NCBI RefSeq assembly: GCF_014898055.3 | Contig: NW_023601543.1 | Coordinates: forward strand, 59,905,782 to 59,969,781 | Direction: 5' to 3' | Source of the DNA: Talpa occidentalis | Lineage: Eukaryota; Chordata; Mammalia; Eulipotyphla; Talpidae | Length of the DNA: 64,000 nt | Part shown: positions 22,400 to 35,292 of the stretch, piece by piece | Position numbering within the stretch: position 1 is the first letter of the stretch | Layout: each line of letters begins with the position of its first letter | Made by a program: the position numbers and the translations under genes | Notes under the pieces: generated by a model | What the model was told of the DNA's origin: nothing | Databases searched by the model: none | Seen by the model: only the letters and a program-made list of their open reading frames with translations

Positions 22400-23716
22400 C
22401 TATCTAATTGGTTCCACAGGGACTTCCAGTTCAAAATGATATATAACAGTTTGCTTCCAAATGTATCCTATCCTAACCTCAAAAAATCCCCTCACATACA
22501 GAAAAAAAGACAGTATTTCACATCAAAGACTGAAGCTGAAATGTTACCTAAGGCATGGATCTGGGTGAAATTGATGTTAATTATGAGGCAAATGACCCTA
22601 AATGGCTGGATTAAGAAAATTCCAGTCATGATTTAACCTGGCTTCACTGGCCTCAAAGACACTCACTGAAGAAAAGGTAGGATGTCACCAATTTAAGGCC
22701 CATACCCAATCCCTTGATGACTCAACATCTGTCTCCCAACACACAGACTTGGTACCTAAAGCAATAAGCGATGTCAGTTCCCCTACCATTGAAAGCTGCT
22801 CAACAGAATATTATCCCCACCCCCACCTCTACTCCATTATGGCGAGACTCTTCTATTTCTTCCTTATCCGGGCAGATAAAACAAGTGGGCAGGAACTAGG
22901 TAGAGATTGGAAGGAAGAAAGAGGAGACTTACATTTAAGGAGATGCAGTCCCTATAACCATGGCTGGTTTCATGGGTATGTGACCTGTACAGTCATATGT
23001 CACTCCATAATAAGAAAGGCCCATTGCTTCATTTAACACTCTGCTGTCACCATCTGGGAATTCTTAGTTTTTGAAGAAGCGTACCCATGTCCTTCTCTGG
23101 CATGTAATTTTTCTGCAAATTTTGTGACCAGTCCTGCCCAAAATTTTAAAGACCAGCTTCTTCTTGAGAGTTCCTGAAAGAAGTCTGTGATGAGAACTGT
23201 ATTAAGTATCACATCAGTAGAGAAAAGGTACAAAAGATTAAATCAGACTGTATTGTGTATTAATGTGCCTTCCAGCTACAGACGTGAGATGAAGATTCCA
23301 CCACTACTTCACAGCTAATGAGTCCAAGAGTAACCAACTCCATTGCCTATGGGCAGATATTGACCCCACAGAAACATCTTATTTGAAGATAAGGAAAATA
23401 ACCAGCAGAGCTAGGGTAAAAGCACAACATCTAGAGAAATCAGAGGAAATGAGATCTCTTCTTCGAAGAATCCAGGAGGAAAGATTAGAAATGCATCAAC
23501 ATTTTTAAAAGTTCTGTGGAAAGGAAACAGAAAGAATGAAGAGGTGGAACTGAGATGAAAATCCAACAGGATGAAACGAAGAGAGAGAGACAAGGTAAGG
23601 AAAATGAGCAAGTCCTCTAAAAAAGCAGGAACAAAATTAAAGTACGCACTAGAGACAGTAAAGAGCAAAATCACCTGACAGAAAACTTAAATCGGTGTCA
23701 AGAACAAAGCTGATGC
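22400..23716. other. No gene recognised
   Basis: Mixed intergenic sequence of low complexity in places (A/G-rich 23400-23690). Possibly old retroelement, but I cannot assign a family. Confidence 0.4.
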
Positions 23717-24025
23717 GGGGCCTCCCCGGTGGCGCAGCGGTAAGCTGCCCGCGGCCTCTGCTGAGCTGGTTCAATCCCCGGCTGCTCCCCGGCCACCAGA
23801 GGAGGGTCCCACATGGCGCGCAGACCTCTCCTGCCGCCCGCTGCTCCCCTCAGCAGTGTACTTCGGTCCTTCTGCCTGCTCTGCTCCCCACTCTGGCTCT
23901 GGTGAATTCTCTCACCCTCCGGTACTTCTGACTGTACCCAGGGCATGTATAAACAAAACAAACAAACAAACAAAAAAAAAAAAAAAAAAATGCCTCTATT
24001 AAAAAAAATTAAAAAAAAAAAAAAA
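23717..24025 (+). mobile_element. tRNA-derived SINE (GC-rich subfamily)
   Basis: The TSD AAGAACAAAGCTGATGC occurs on both sides (23700-23716 and about 24026-24042). Part of the head after GGTGGCGCAGCGG is deleted. The tail is very long and A-rich. Confidence 0.95.
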
Positions 24026-24042
24026 AAGAACAAAGCTGATGC

Positions 24043-24921
24043 AAGAAATTGAATGGAGCATAAAAAAGAAAGAGATGGAAACAAAGATAATAGCTGTGGA
24101 GAAAGAATGGGGAACATAGAGAACCAACATATATCTAATTTGTTTACTAAAAAGAGGAACAAAGGCAAATGGAAGAGATATAATAAAATAAAACATTAAT
24201 TTTCTTCTGCTGAATAACAGTGTATCTTGATTGAAAAAGCCCATAATGTCCTAGGCAGCCAATAAATGGACACATAACTGGATAAATCAGGGCAAAAGTT
24301 TTAAATTACATATTAAAATTTCTATAATTATTCAAGCAAAAAAAAGGAAATCAGATTGCCCAGATAAAAACAAAGTTCAAGCTGACTTCTCATATCTAGA
24401 GTTTTAAAGAGAAAAATCTATGACTCCCAAGCATAATATATATATCTGAACAGTTTTTCAAGTATAAAAATGCCCCAAAAAACAACTTGCTATTTAAGGG
24501 ATCATAAAATACATTACCTTCTTGAAAAAAAATTGGCTTGCAATATGTTTCAATCAAGAGATGAAGCAAAAAAAAAAAATCTCAAAAATGGGGAAGCTAT
24601 GGAAGGGAGTATTATCAAACAAAATAGAAATGGCAAGTTGCACTATAACTAATTATACAATCAAATCTCAATCTCAATATTTTTCTCCAACTAGGCTTTG
24701 AATTTTTAAAATCACAATAAAGGTACATGAATCTAAAACCCAAATTAACATTTACATTGTTAGAATAGGGAATGAGGTAAACAATGCAAAATTTCCATAT
24801 CTCAAAAGCTTGATTCAAAATATGTAATTTTACTCTACACCCATCAATTAGATAAAAATAAGTTTAAAAAAAGCTTTTGAAAAATCTGAAGGCATGTACC
24901 AGGTAATATGTTTACTGTATC
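24043..24921. other. No gene recognised
   Basis: AT-rich intergenic sequence with no recognised repeat or exon. Confidence 0.4.
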
Positions 24922-25397
24922 TGTTAGGGGGAAAAGGCAGTCCCAAAGCAAATTCCATACAGGCTTTGTGGACTCCACCCCCACCCCAGGTCAAAGCCAA
25001 AGACACTGGGAACTCCAAATCCCATCACCACCAAAGGGAAGGTGGCTGGGACCTGAGGGTGGGGTTAAGCAGCCAGGTGGATACAAAAGGCAGACACGTG
25101 GGCTTTGGGGGCTCTCTCTCCATTTTGGGGCCCTCGGCCAGCTCGCGGCGTCCGTCTAGCTCTGAGAGTGACTTTGGGGTTTCCAGGTCGTCGGATCGGG
25201 TAGGACGCATTAAAGACTTTATTTCCCTATTTTCTCCCTGAGTTGTACATTTTCCTTATTTCTTTTTCTCTTGTAAATAAACCTTTTATTAACCCTTTTG
25301 CGTGTGTCTGTAGTAGAGTATTCATAAGTCCCTTTAAAGCGCGCGGGTGAGGACCCACAGCCAGGAACCCGTTTAATATCGGGGTTGCTCTATAACA
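24922..25397 (+). mobile_element. Solo LTR of the class I ERV, plus
   Basis: A 476-bp LTR, TGTTAGGGGG...CTATAACA, flanked by a perfect 4-bp duplication TATC (24918-24921 and 25398-25401), as expected for gammaretrovirus-like integration. It contains TAAATAAACC (AATAAA) and a short AC/GT-rich U5. There is no internal sequence, so it arose by LTR-LTR recombination. It is close in sequence to 14216-14689. Confidence 0.93.
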
Positions 25398-25401
25398 TAT
25401 C

Positions 25402-25959
25402 AACTCAGGAGATAGAAAGGTTTAGTAAAAAAGTACAAGTTTCCCCTTCCCCTTTCAAGTAATAGAATGAAATACTTGCTAAAACAAAATAGAAGATAAA
25501 AAAATTTAAAACGAAGAAATGGCAGAGAAACATTAATAAACAAGTCACAGAACACGATGGCATTAAACCAAGAGTTCTTAATAAAAATGTAAATCACCTC
25601 TTAAAAGACTTGATTGATTGAGTAAAAGAAATTTATCTAGCTACTGTAGGCATGTCACTGAAAAAATTATGTAATATGTTCCAAAGAAAAGAATAGACAT
25701 ATTAAGCAAATGCAGACCAGAATATAAAACTACAACTAGGTATTCTTATGAAAAAATTGTAACACTGATGTTAATAAAGATGATTAAACCCTAAGGGGAA
25801 CAGGCAAAGAAGTTGGAAATATTACAACATATAGACAATAAGCATTTATCAAGCAAGGACAGTTTTTTGTTTTTTTTTTTTTTCAAATATATTCACTCAT
25901 TTATTTACTAAACAAAATGTATTAACTGTTGATTTTTTTTTAGTTTGCATTCCTTTTTA
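25402..25959. other. No gene recognised
   Basis: AT-rich intergenic sequence with no recognised repeat or exon. Confidence 0.4.
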
Positions 25960-26250
25960 AAATTTTTTTCAAGGATTTCTTTTTTGAATTTATTTATGCA
26001 TACAAGAGCTGGCCTGTAGGCCAGAGGTGCAGGGGTGGGGGTGGTGTGTGAAGATTCACCAGAGACAGAGTGGGGAGCAGAATAGGCAGATGTATTGAAA
26101 TACGCTGCTGAGGGGAGCAGTGGGCAAAATAGGAGAGGTCTGCTGCACCATGTGGGTTAACTCCCTGGCTGGGGATCATACGTATGCCATAGTTGCTGGC
26201 CATAGCTTGATAGGGCTGAAACTTTAACCCCTGTGCCACCAGGGAGGCCC
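25960..26250 (-). mobile_element. tRNA-derived SINE (ttaag subfamily), minus
   Basis: Reverse copy ending TGTGCCACCAGGGAGGCCC. Flanks TGCATTCCTTTTT and TGCATTGCTTTTT form an imperfect TSD. Confidence 0.92.
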
Positions 26251-26400
26251 TGCATTGCTTTTTTTTTTTTTTTGGGGGGGGGGTTACATTTTTGCTCCTC
26301 TATATGTATACATGTTTCACTCACAAACCACCCATGCCCATACCCCATCTGTTTCCCTCCCCCATCCCTTTGTTCCCTCTGATAACCATTATATTCTTTT

Positions 26401-26666
26401 TTTAAAAAAAAGATTTATTTATTTATTTATACAAGCACTGGGTACAGTCAGAAGCGCGGGAGGATGAGAGAATTCACCAGAGCCAGAGCAGGGAGCAGAA
26501 CAGGCAGAAGGACCGAAGTACACTGCTGAGGGGAGCAGCGGGCGGCAGGAGAGGTCTGCACGCCATGTGGGACCCTCCCCAGTAGCCGGGGATCGAACCA
26601 GCACTGTAGAGGCTGCGGGCAGCTTCACAGCCCAGGGCTCAACTGTTGTGCCACCAGGAGAGGCCC
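26401..26666 (-). mobile_element. tRNA-derived SINE (GC-rich subfamily), minus
   Basis: A perfect 16-bp TSD ACCATTATATTCTTTT is at 26385-26400 and 26667-26682, inside the L1 3' region. Confidence 0.95.
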
Positions 26667-27327
26667 ACCATTATATTCTTTTACTAAGTTCAAGCTTTAT
26701 TCCCACTATACATTGCCTGTATGTTTTTTGCTCACTTATATTTCACAGATGCATGAAATCACTCAATATTTGTCTTTCACGTTGTGACTTATTTCACTTA
26801 AGATGATCACCTTGTGATCCATTCATTTTGTACCAAATGCCACTATTTCATCTTTTCAAAGCTGTGTAGTACTCCATTGAGTATAAATTTCACAATTTCT
26901 TTATTCATTTAATTGTTGAAGTGCACTTGGGTTGGCTCCATGACTTGGCAATTGTGGGCAGTGCTGCTTTGTAATACATAGACATAGATAAATCTCTTTG
27001 TATTAGAGTTTTTCTATTATTTGGAAAAATACCTAATAGACATATTGCCAAATCGTATGGAATTTCCATTTTTATTTTCTTAAGTAACCTCCATACCGTT
27101 TTTCACAAGGGCTGTACAACTTGCATTCCTACCAACAGTGAATAAGTGTTCCTTTTTCACCACAACCATGCCAACATTTGTTGATTCCATTCTTTTTTAT
27201 ATAGGCCATTCTCACAGGCAGTATCAGAATGTGGTTCTGATTTGCATTTCCTGTATAATAAGTGATGTTGAACATTTTTTCATGTCTGTAGGTCACGTGA
27301 ATGTCTCTTTAGAAAAGTGTTCACTTA

Positions 27328-27608
27328 GAGCCTCCCTGGTGGTGCAAGGGGCTAAGCACCGCACTATGAAGCAATCTGCAGCCTCTGCAGCACAAGTTCG
27401 ATCCCCAGCCAGCCAGGGAGCAACCCACATGGGGAGGCAGACCTTTCCTGTCTCGCCTGCTGCTCCCCTTAGCAGCGTACTTCAATCTGCCTGTTTTGTT
27501 CCCCACTCTGTCTCTGTTGGATCCTCTCATCACCACCCACACATCTCTGGCTTTTAACCCAGTTCTTGTATGTATAAATAGATAAATCTTAAAAAAAAAA
27601 AAAAAAAA
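27328..27608 (+). mobile_element. tRNA-derived SINE (ttaag subfamily)
   Basis: Starts at AGCCTCCCTGGTGGTGCAA and ends in a long poly-A. It is inserted in the antisense L1. Confidence 0.92.
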
Positions 27609-27929
27609 GAAAATGTCTATTTAGGTCTTTTGCCCATTGTTTGTTTCTTTGTTATTGGTTTGTATAAGAACTTGGAAAATGTTGGTGATTACCCCTTGTC
27701 AGATTAGTCCTATGCCTATATTTATTCCTATTCTGTAGTTTGCCTTTTTGTTTTGGTGGTGGTTTCTTCTGAAGAACAAAAACTTTAAAGCTTGATGTAG
27801 TCCCATTTGTTTATTTTTGCTTTCATTTCCCTTGATCTTGGGGTTGAGACCCCAAATACATCTTTACAATAGGTGTTATATAACGTGTCCCCTATATTTT
27901 CTTTTAAGTACTTTATAGTTTCAGATCTT

Positions 27930-28220
27930 TTTTTTATAATGAAATGGATTTTTTTTGAAGATTTATTCATTTATTTATACAAGAACCTGGGCACAGGCCA
28001 GATGCATGGGAGGATGAGAGGACTCACCAGAGACAGAGCAGGGGAACAGAACAGGCAGACTGACGAAACACACTGCTGAGGGGAGCAGCGGGCGAGTCAG
28101 GAGAGGTCTGCAGGTCCTTATAGGATCCTTGTCGGCCAGCCGGGATCGAACTGGCGCTGCAGAGGCTGTGGACAGCTTCACAGCGCCATACTCAACTGCC
28201 TGCGCCACCAGAGGAGGCCC
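27930..28220 (-). mobile_element. tRNA-derived SINE, minus
   Basis: The TSD TATAGTTTCAGATC occurs at about 27914 and 28221. It is inserted in the antisense L1. Confidence 0.94.
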
Positions 28221-29612
28221 TATAGTTTCAGATCATATATCCAGATCTTTAATCAATTTTGAATTAATTTTTGTGCACTGAGTTAAGTATAAGTCTTGTT
28301 TCACTTTTTGTAAGTGCCTATCCATGTTTCCTAGCACCATTTGTAAAAGAGGCTATATTTTCTCTTTTGTATGACTGTAGTTCCTATGTCAAAGATTAAC
28401 TGCACATATCTGTGTGGTTTTTTTCTCTGGGCTTTCAATTTTATTTCATTGGTCTGAGTTTCTGTTTCTGCTCCAGTACTGTACTATTTTGATTACTCTT
28501 GCTGTGTAATGTAGTTTGAAATCAGGAAGTGTGGTATCTCCATTTTTCTTCTTTTCTCTCAGGAAATTTTAGCTATTTGGGGCCTTTTGTGGATCCATAT
28601 AAATTTGATAATTGTTTGTTCTATTTCCTTGAAAAATTTCATTGGTATTCTGATAAGTATTGCATCGCATCTGTAAATTGCTTTGGGTAATATGGTCATT
28701 TTAACACGTTAGTTCTATCCATGAGCATGGGATGTCTTTCCATTTCTTTGTGAGATATTTCCTTTAAGAGAGTTTTATAGTTTTCAATATACAGATCCTT
28801 CACCTCCTTTGTTAAGTTTAGTCCCGGGTATTTCATTCTCTTTTGTGTGATTATAAATGAGATTGCATTCCTTATTTCCCTTTCTTCTGATACAGTGTTT
28901 ACATAAAGAAATGCCACTGATTTTTGCACATTGATTTTATATCCTGCCATTTAACTGTGCTTATTTATTATTTCTAGAAGTATTTTGGTAGAATCTTTTT
29001 TTTATATTTTATTTTATATAATTCTTACATCGTTTTTCATTTTGGTAGGATCTTTTGATTTCTCTCAGTATATTAGCCTGTCATCTGCAAACAGTGACAG
29101 TTTCACTTCTTTTCCCATTTGGATTCTTTTTATGTCTTTTTCTTGCCTAATTGCTTCAACTAGCACTTACAATACTATGTTGAAAGATAGTGATGATAGT
29201 GAACATCCCCATCCTGTTCCTGATCTTAGTGGGAATGCTTTTGGCATTTCACCATGATGTTGGTTGTAGGCTTGTCATATATTACTTTTATAATGTTTGG
29301 TTATATTGTATTTATTTATATGTATTTATTTAAGTCATTTTCTTGACTGTTTTTATTATAAATGGATGTTGCATCTTGTTGAATGCTTTTTGGTGTCTAT
29401 TGAGTTGCTTGTGGTTTTTATCTTCCTTCTTGTTGATCTGGTGAGTGGTGTTGATTGATTGGCATATGTTGAACCAGATTTGCATACCTGGGGTGATGCC
29501 TACTTGATTATGGTGGATGATTCTCTTAATATTTTGCTATATTTGATTTGCTCGGATTTTGTTGAGGATTTCTGCATCTATGTTCATCAGAGATATCGCT
29601 CCATTCTTTTCT

Positions 29613-30144
29613 TTTTTTTCCCCAGCACCACCAATTATTTATTTGGAATCAGAATTAAAAGCACATTTGACAGTGGTGAAATGTATGTTTATTCTGATAC
29701 TTCTCATAAGTTGCAAACTAATGCAGGATAAATTACCAGATACATTTTACATCATTTCTTCAGGACTGTGGTTTGTCAGTGACTTCAAACTTGGGTTCTT
29801 CAAATTTGAAGTTAGGGAATGTATTCATGTCTGCTTTGCCATACATTTGCTTAAGCTTAAAAAGTTCTCTATCCAGCTCTTGCTGTTATTCTGGGCCAGT
29901 ATCAACAGGTCCTCCAGATGCCTGTCGCTTAGTTTTGTATTCTCTAATCTTGTCCACAAAGATTTTCTGTACAGGATCAAGTTCCTTAAATGCCATTGCT
30001 GTAGCACCAATGTTCCTCCTGAAATGAACTGAGACTGCAAGTTGAATGAGAGAGGAGAACTTGAAGAGCCACTGAAGAATCATGGTGATTCTGTTACTTG
30101 CCCTCAGTCCCCGAGTTGCCAAAGCCACCGCTACCACCACCATT
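29613..30144 (-). pseudogene. ATP5PF: ATP5PF (ATP5J, F6 subunit) processed pseudogene
   Basis: A retrocopy of mitochondrial ATP synthase coupling factor 6. The frame starts at the ATG at 30083 (MILQWLFKFSS, the presequence), runs through RRNIGATAMAFKELDP, VQKIFVDKIREYKTKRQ and GGPVDTGPE, and then hits TAA at 29886-29888 where the parent has Tyr (codon 66). The rest (QQELDRELFKLKQMYGKAD... to ...TDKPQS) continues in the same frame to TGA at 29760-29762. One codon is missing relative to the human protein (AFKELDP versus AFNKELDP, from memory). A 5' leader, a 3' UTR with AATAAA motifs, a poly(A) (poly-T on plus, about 29612-29619) and near-matching flanks CTCCATTCTTTTCT (29599) and CTCCATTATTTTCT (30145) show L1-mediated retroposition, here into an older antisense L1. 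It is not functional as an F6 gene. Confidence 0.93.
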
Positions 30145-30176
30145 CTCCATTATTTTCTTTTTTTATATTGTCTTTT

Positions 30177-30460
30177 TTTTTTTTTAAGATTTATTTATTT
30201 ATTTATACATACAAGCACTGGGTACAGTCAGAAGCACGGGAGGGTGAGAGAATTCACCAGAGCCAGAGCGGGGAGCAGAACAGGCAGAAGGACCGAAGTA
30301 CACTGCTGAGGGGAGCAGCGGGCGGCAGGAGAGGTCTGCGCGCCATGTGGGACCCTCGCCCGGCAGCCGGCAGCCGGCAGCCGGGGATCGAACCGGCGCT
30401 ACAGAGGCTGTAGGCAACTTCGCAACCCAGCGCTCAACCACTGCGCCACCGGGGAGGCCC
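30177..30460 (-). mobile_element. tRNA-derived SINE (GC-rich subfamily), minus
   Basis: The TSD TTTATATTGTCTTT flanks the copy (about 30162 and 30462). It carries a small tandem expansion of CAGCCGG at 30363-30381. It landed next to the ATP5PF retrocopy. Confidence 0.94.
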
Positions 30461-30837
30461 ATTTATATTGTCTTTGTTTGGTTTTAGGATCAGGGTAATG
30501 TTGGGGAGTTTTCCTCCCTCCAATTATTTTAAAGAGTTTGAGTAGCATAAGTATTAGATCTTCTTTGAAGGTTTGGTTGAATTCACTGGAGAAGCCGTGT
30601 GGTCCTAGGCTTTTGTTCTTAGGGAGACTTTTCATTCTTTCAATATCAGCACTCGTGATTAGACTGTTTAAGTTGTCTATTTCATCCTGGTTCAATCTTG
30701 GGAGGGTGTATGAGTCTAAAAATTTGTTCATTTCTTCTAGGTTGTCCAGTTTGTTTCCATAGAGACTTTTGTAATAGGTTATAATGATCCTATGTATTTC
30801 GGCTGTGAATGTTGTATTCCGCCTCTTTTATTTTTTT

Positions 30838-31145
30838 ATTTATTTTTTTTTAATAGAGGCATGTTTTATTTATTTATTTGTTTGTTTGTTTTGTTTATAC
30901 ATGCACTGGGTATAGTCAGAAGCGCGGGAGGGTGAGAGAATTCACCAGAGCCAGAGCGGGGAGCAGAGCAGGCAGAAGGACCGAAGTACACTGCTGAGGG
31001 GAGCAGAGGGCGGCAGGAGAGGTCTGCGCGCCATGTGGGACCCTCCTCTGGTGGCCGGGGAGCAGCCGGGGATCAAACCGGCGCTGCAGAGGCCGCGGGC
31101 AGCTTCGCAACCCAGCGCTCAACCACTGCGCCACCGGGGAGGCCC
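30838..31145 (-). mobile_element. tRNA-derived SINE (GC-rich subfamily), minus
   Basis: Flanked by CCGCCTCTTTTATTTTT at about 30819 and 31147. It is inserted in the L1 ORF2 region. Confidence 0.95.
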
Positions 31146-32914
31146 ACCGCCTCTTTTATTTTTGATTCTATTTACATGGGTTCTCTCTCTAATTTATAAG
31201 CCTAGCTAATGGCTTATCAATAATTTTTTTTGTTTTTTGAAGAACCAAATCTTGGTTTCACTGGTCTTTTCAGACTGTTTTGCTTTTTATTCCATTTATT
31301 TCTACTTGTATTTTGTTATTTTTTTCTACTCATTTTTTTGGATGCTTTTGTTCTTTTTCTAGTTCCTTTTACTGCCTTTAGATTATTAATTTGAAATTTT
31401 CTGTGTGTGTATTTTAATCTGGGACTTTATTGCTATAAATTTCCCATGTAGTACTGCCTTAAGAACATCCCATAGAGTCTGGTAGGTTGTCTCTCCGTTT
31501 GCACTAGTTTCCAGTTGCTTTTTGATCTCTTTTTTGATTTCTTCAGGATTTTGTTGAGTCTCCACCTGTTTTGGTTTGGTCCAGGATTCTTTTTGTGGTT
31601 GATTTCTAGCTTTATAGCATTGTGGTTTGTGAAGATGCTTGATATAATTTCTATATTCATATATTTTCTGAGACAGGTTTTATGTCCTAGTATATGATCT
31701 ATTCTTGAGAATGTGCACTGGAGAAGAAAGTGTATTCATTTCTTTGGGGATGAAAAGCTCTATAAATATCCAATAAATCCATCTGTTCTAGCACTTCACT
31801 TAAGGCCTTTATTTCTTTGTTAATTCTGTCTGGATGATCTATCCCTTTTTGTTAGTGGGATGTTGAGGTCTCCAACAATGATTGTATTTTTGTTGATATG
31901 TTGTTTTAAAGCTGTTAATACTTACTTTATGTAACTAGATGCTCCTATATTAGGCACATAAATATTAAAAATTATATCATGTTGATGAATTGTTCTCTTG
32001 ACTCATACATAGCGTCCATCTTTGTCCCTGATTACCTTTTTTAGTTAAAAGTCTAATTTATCAAATATGAGAATAGAAATTTCTGCTTTACTCTTTGAGT
32101 TATTCGCATGTATGACCTTATTCTGACCTATTATTTTTAGTTTGTTTTTTCTTTTGGCTTTAAGTGGAGTCTCTTGTAAACAAAGTATCAATGACTGAAA
32201 TCTTTTCACCTACATTGTTAGCCTGTCTTTTTATTGGCGAGTTCAGATCATGCACATTTAGAGTGATTATTGATAATGAATTACTATCAGTCATTTTGTT
32301 ATGATTTTGACTGCTTAATTTTTCTGTTTCTTTTTCCAATACTTTTTATCTTCTCTTTTTGGGTGATTTTCCTTATAATTTCTGTCAGTTTCTTTGTTCC
32401 TTTATCTGTGGGTCTCTGTTCTAGATTTTTGGCTAGTGATTACCATGGAGGGTTTACTTAAATCTCTGTCTTAAGTCCTTGATGAACTGGTATCTGCTAT
32501 CCAACATTTAACTCCATTTCTTCCTCCCCCTTAGTTTTTTGTTTTGACTCATAGTATTCTTGCACATGCTTCTGGTGGTGAACTGCTAATGCCGTTTTGC
32601 TAAGGAATTTGAGTTTTATTTTTTCTTTTCTTGTAGAATAACTCTTTTCAGCATTTCTTGAAGGGCAGTTCTGGTGATGGTAAACTCTGTTAGCTTCTGT
32701 TTGCTTGGGAAAACCTTTATTCAATCTTCATACTTGAATGATAATTTTTCAGGATAGAGAATTTTTGACTGGGAGTTCTTGTCTTTTAGGATTGTGACCA
32801 CTTCATTCCACTCTCTTTTTGCTTGGAGAGTGTCTGGGCTAAAGACCTAGAAAACCCTAATTTGGAGACTTTGTAAATTATTTTTTTCCCTGGCTTCTTG
32901 AAAAAATTTTTCTT

Positions 32915-33155
32915 TTTTCTTTCTAAGAAGTGGGGTACAGGCCAGAGTCATGGGGGGTGCGAAGATTCACCAGAGAGAGCGGGGAGCAGAACAGGCAGAT
33001 GTAATGAAATACACTGCTGAGGGGAGCAGCCGGCAAGACAGGAAAGGTCTGCTGCACTATGTGTTCCCAGCCGGCTGGGGATTGAGCTTGCCCTGCAAAG
33101 GCCACGGACAGTTCATAGCGTTGCACTCAATCCCTTGTGCCATCAGGGAGGCCCC
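32915..33155 (-). mobile_element. tRNA-derived SINE (older), minus
   Basis: A diverged reverse copy from GGGGTACAGGCCAGAG to CATCAGGGAGGCCCC. It is inserted in the L1 5' half. Confidence 0.88.
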
Positions 33156-34677
33156 CCAATTTTTTCTTTATCTTTGATTTTGGACTGTTTGCACTGATGT
33201 GCCTAGGTGTAGACACATTAAAAATTTGGGTGTTCTGTTTCCTGGACATCAATGTTTAATTCATCTTTTAGTTTAGGAAATTCTCAGTTATCATTTTTTG
33301 AATATGGTTTCTGCTCCCATTTCTCTCTCTTCCCCCTTTGGGATTCTGATTATTCTTATGTTTCCTCTTCTAATTGAGTTTTATATTTTCATAGAGTTTC
33401 CTCATTTTTCCTTTGTCTTTTCTCTCTTCTTCTAAACAGGTGATGTGTTCATTTGAGTCTTCTACCTCTAAAATTCTTCATTCTACTAGTTTAATTCTAT
33501 TTAAAGTGCTTCCTAGATTTGTCTGCATTTCATCCAGTGTCTCTTTTTGTGATCTTTTTATATATTCAATCTCTTTGGTGAAGAACTCGCTTTGTTTCTG
33601 GATCTACTTTCTATGATCTTGCACCCACCTATCTGCCTTTGACTGACCTTCAAGTAGCTCATTTAGCATTTTTGATATTGTTTTGAGGTCTTTATCTGAT
33701 AACTCCTCTATTCTGCACCCTATATATTTGTCCCAGGACTTCTTTCCTTCTCCTTTTGTTTTTCCATCTTGTGTTCAGACGCTCCTTGCTTTCCTAGGTG
33801 TGTGTTGCCTTATTTGCTATTTGTGCATGTGAATGTGTGTGGTTGGGGCACTGGGAATTTAGATTTGTTTATTTCTCTCCCTAGTTCACCTTAGCATGAG
33901 GTGGGAGCAGGACTGGAGTCTGGGAGTTTAAGACTCGATCTCAGTTTGAGGAATGGAGTTGTTTTCAGCTACCTCCTCTTCTTTTGTTCCACAGGAAACT
34001 GTATTCTGTGCTTAGGTTGTTTAAACTTCCCACTCTGCCTCCCTGCTGCTCCTTTCTGCAGTGGGTTGTGTTCTATGAAGATTGAGTCTCCAGGTGGGAA
34101 GAACTAGGTCTGGACCACCAGTCTTTTTCCCAGGACTAATTTGCACTTGGTCTGATAGCAGGGCTGCATGTATGAAGGTGGGTGTGTGCCAAAGTGTCAC
34201 TGACTTTCCACAATGGCTTTCACTGCCCCATTCCTGCCTCTGTCTTTGCTGCTGTTGCTGCTTCTGCAATGTCTGTGCACTATTTGCTTACTTTCTCAAA
34301 GCATTCATGAATTATCTCACAAGTCCTCCGCTCTGCTATTGGACTTTTTATGGAGTCCAGGCCTGGTTCTGCCTGGCTTCTCTATGGTCTCTTCCAGGAA
34401 GGGGATGTGAGGGAGTTTTTGCTGTCCACTCTGACAGATTACACTGCATTCCCAATTTTCTGGATCTGCGCCTGCAGAGTTCCCACTGTCCTAAATAGGG
34501 CCTGTACCCACTCATATGTCAGCCGAGTTCCTCCAGGGAATTTTACAATATCCTAGGTTGCCCCCATAGTGGTTGGATGGTCAACCCCCAGTCCAGTCAT
34601 GCTCCCCTTCCCTTCCTCATCTGCTTACCCTTATTGGCTACCAACTTTAGTTCAAGAGCTCAGTGGCAGGCCTCCCC

Positions 34678-34950
34678 AGTGGCGCAGCGGTTGAGCGTTG
34701 GGTTGTGAAGCTGCCCGCAGCCTCTGCAGCACCAGTTTGATCCCCGGCTGCTCCCCGGCCACCGGAGGAGGGTCCCACATGGCGCGCAGACCTCTCCTGC
34801 TGCCCGCTGCTCCCCTCAGCAGTGTACCTCAGTCCTTCTGCCTGCTCTGCTCCCCTCTCTGGCTCTGGTGAATTCTCTCACCCTCCCGTGCTTCTGACTG
34901 TACCCAGTGCTTGTATAAATAAATAAATAAATCTTTTAAAAAAAAAAAAA
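34678..34950 (+). mobile_element. tRNA-derived SINE (GC-rich subfamily)
   Basis: The TSD AAGAGCTCAGTGGCA is on both sides (about 34664 and 34951). Confidence 0.95.
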
Positions 34951-35023
34951 AAGAGCTCAGTGGCATCTCTATAGTTGGAAGGGAGGGTCTGGATCTTCCT
35001 ATGAGCAAATATTATTTTTTATA

Positions 35024-35269
35024 GGGCCGCCCTGTTGGCATAGGCAATTGAGTGCAGCACTGTGAAGTTGTCCACAGCCTCTGCCGTGCCAGTTTGATCC
35101 CCGCCGGCTGCAGAGATGCCCACATGGCGTGGCAGACCTCTCCTGTCTCGCCCGTTGCTCCCCTCAGCAGTGTATTTCAGTCAGTCTGCCTGTTCTGTTC
35201 CCCTCTCTGCCTCTGGTGAATCCTCTCACCCTCCCACACATCTGGCCTGTACTCCGCTTCTTGAAAAAA
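35024..35269 (+). mobile_element. tRNA-derived SINE (older)
   Basis: The head GGGCCGCCCTGTTGGCATAG is diverged. The target ATTATTTTTTATAG lies left of it and recurs to its right, where the next SINE has inserted in the opposite orientation. Confidence 0.92.
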
Positions 35270-35292
35270 AATTATTTTTTTATAGTTCTTTT

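Noticed and set aside
30363..30381. Short tandem CAGCCGG units as a possible CRISPR or satellite seed
   Set aside because: Three units of 7 bp inside a SINE, best explained by replication slippage. No spacers.
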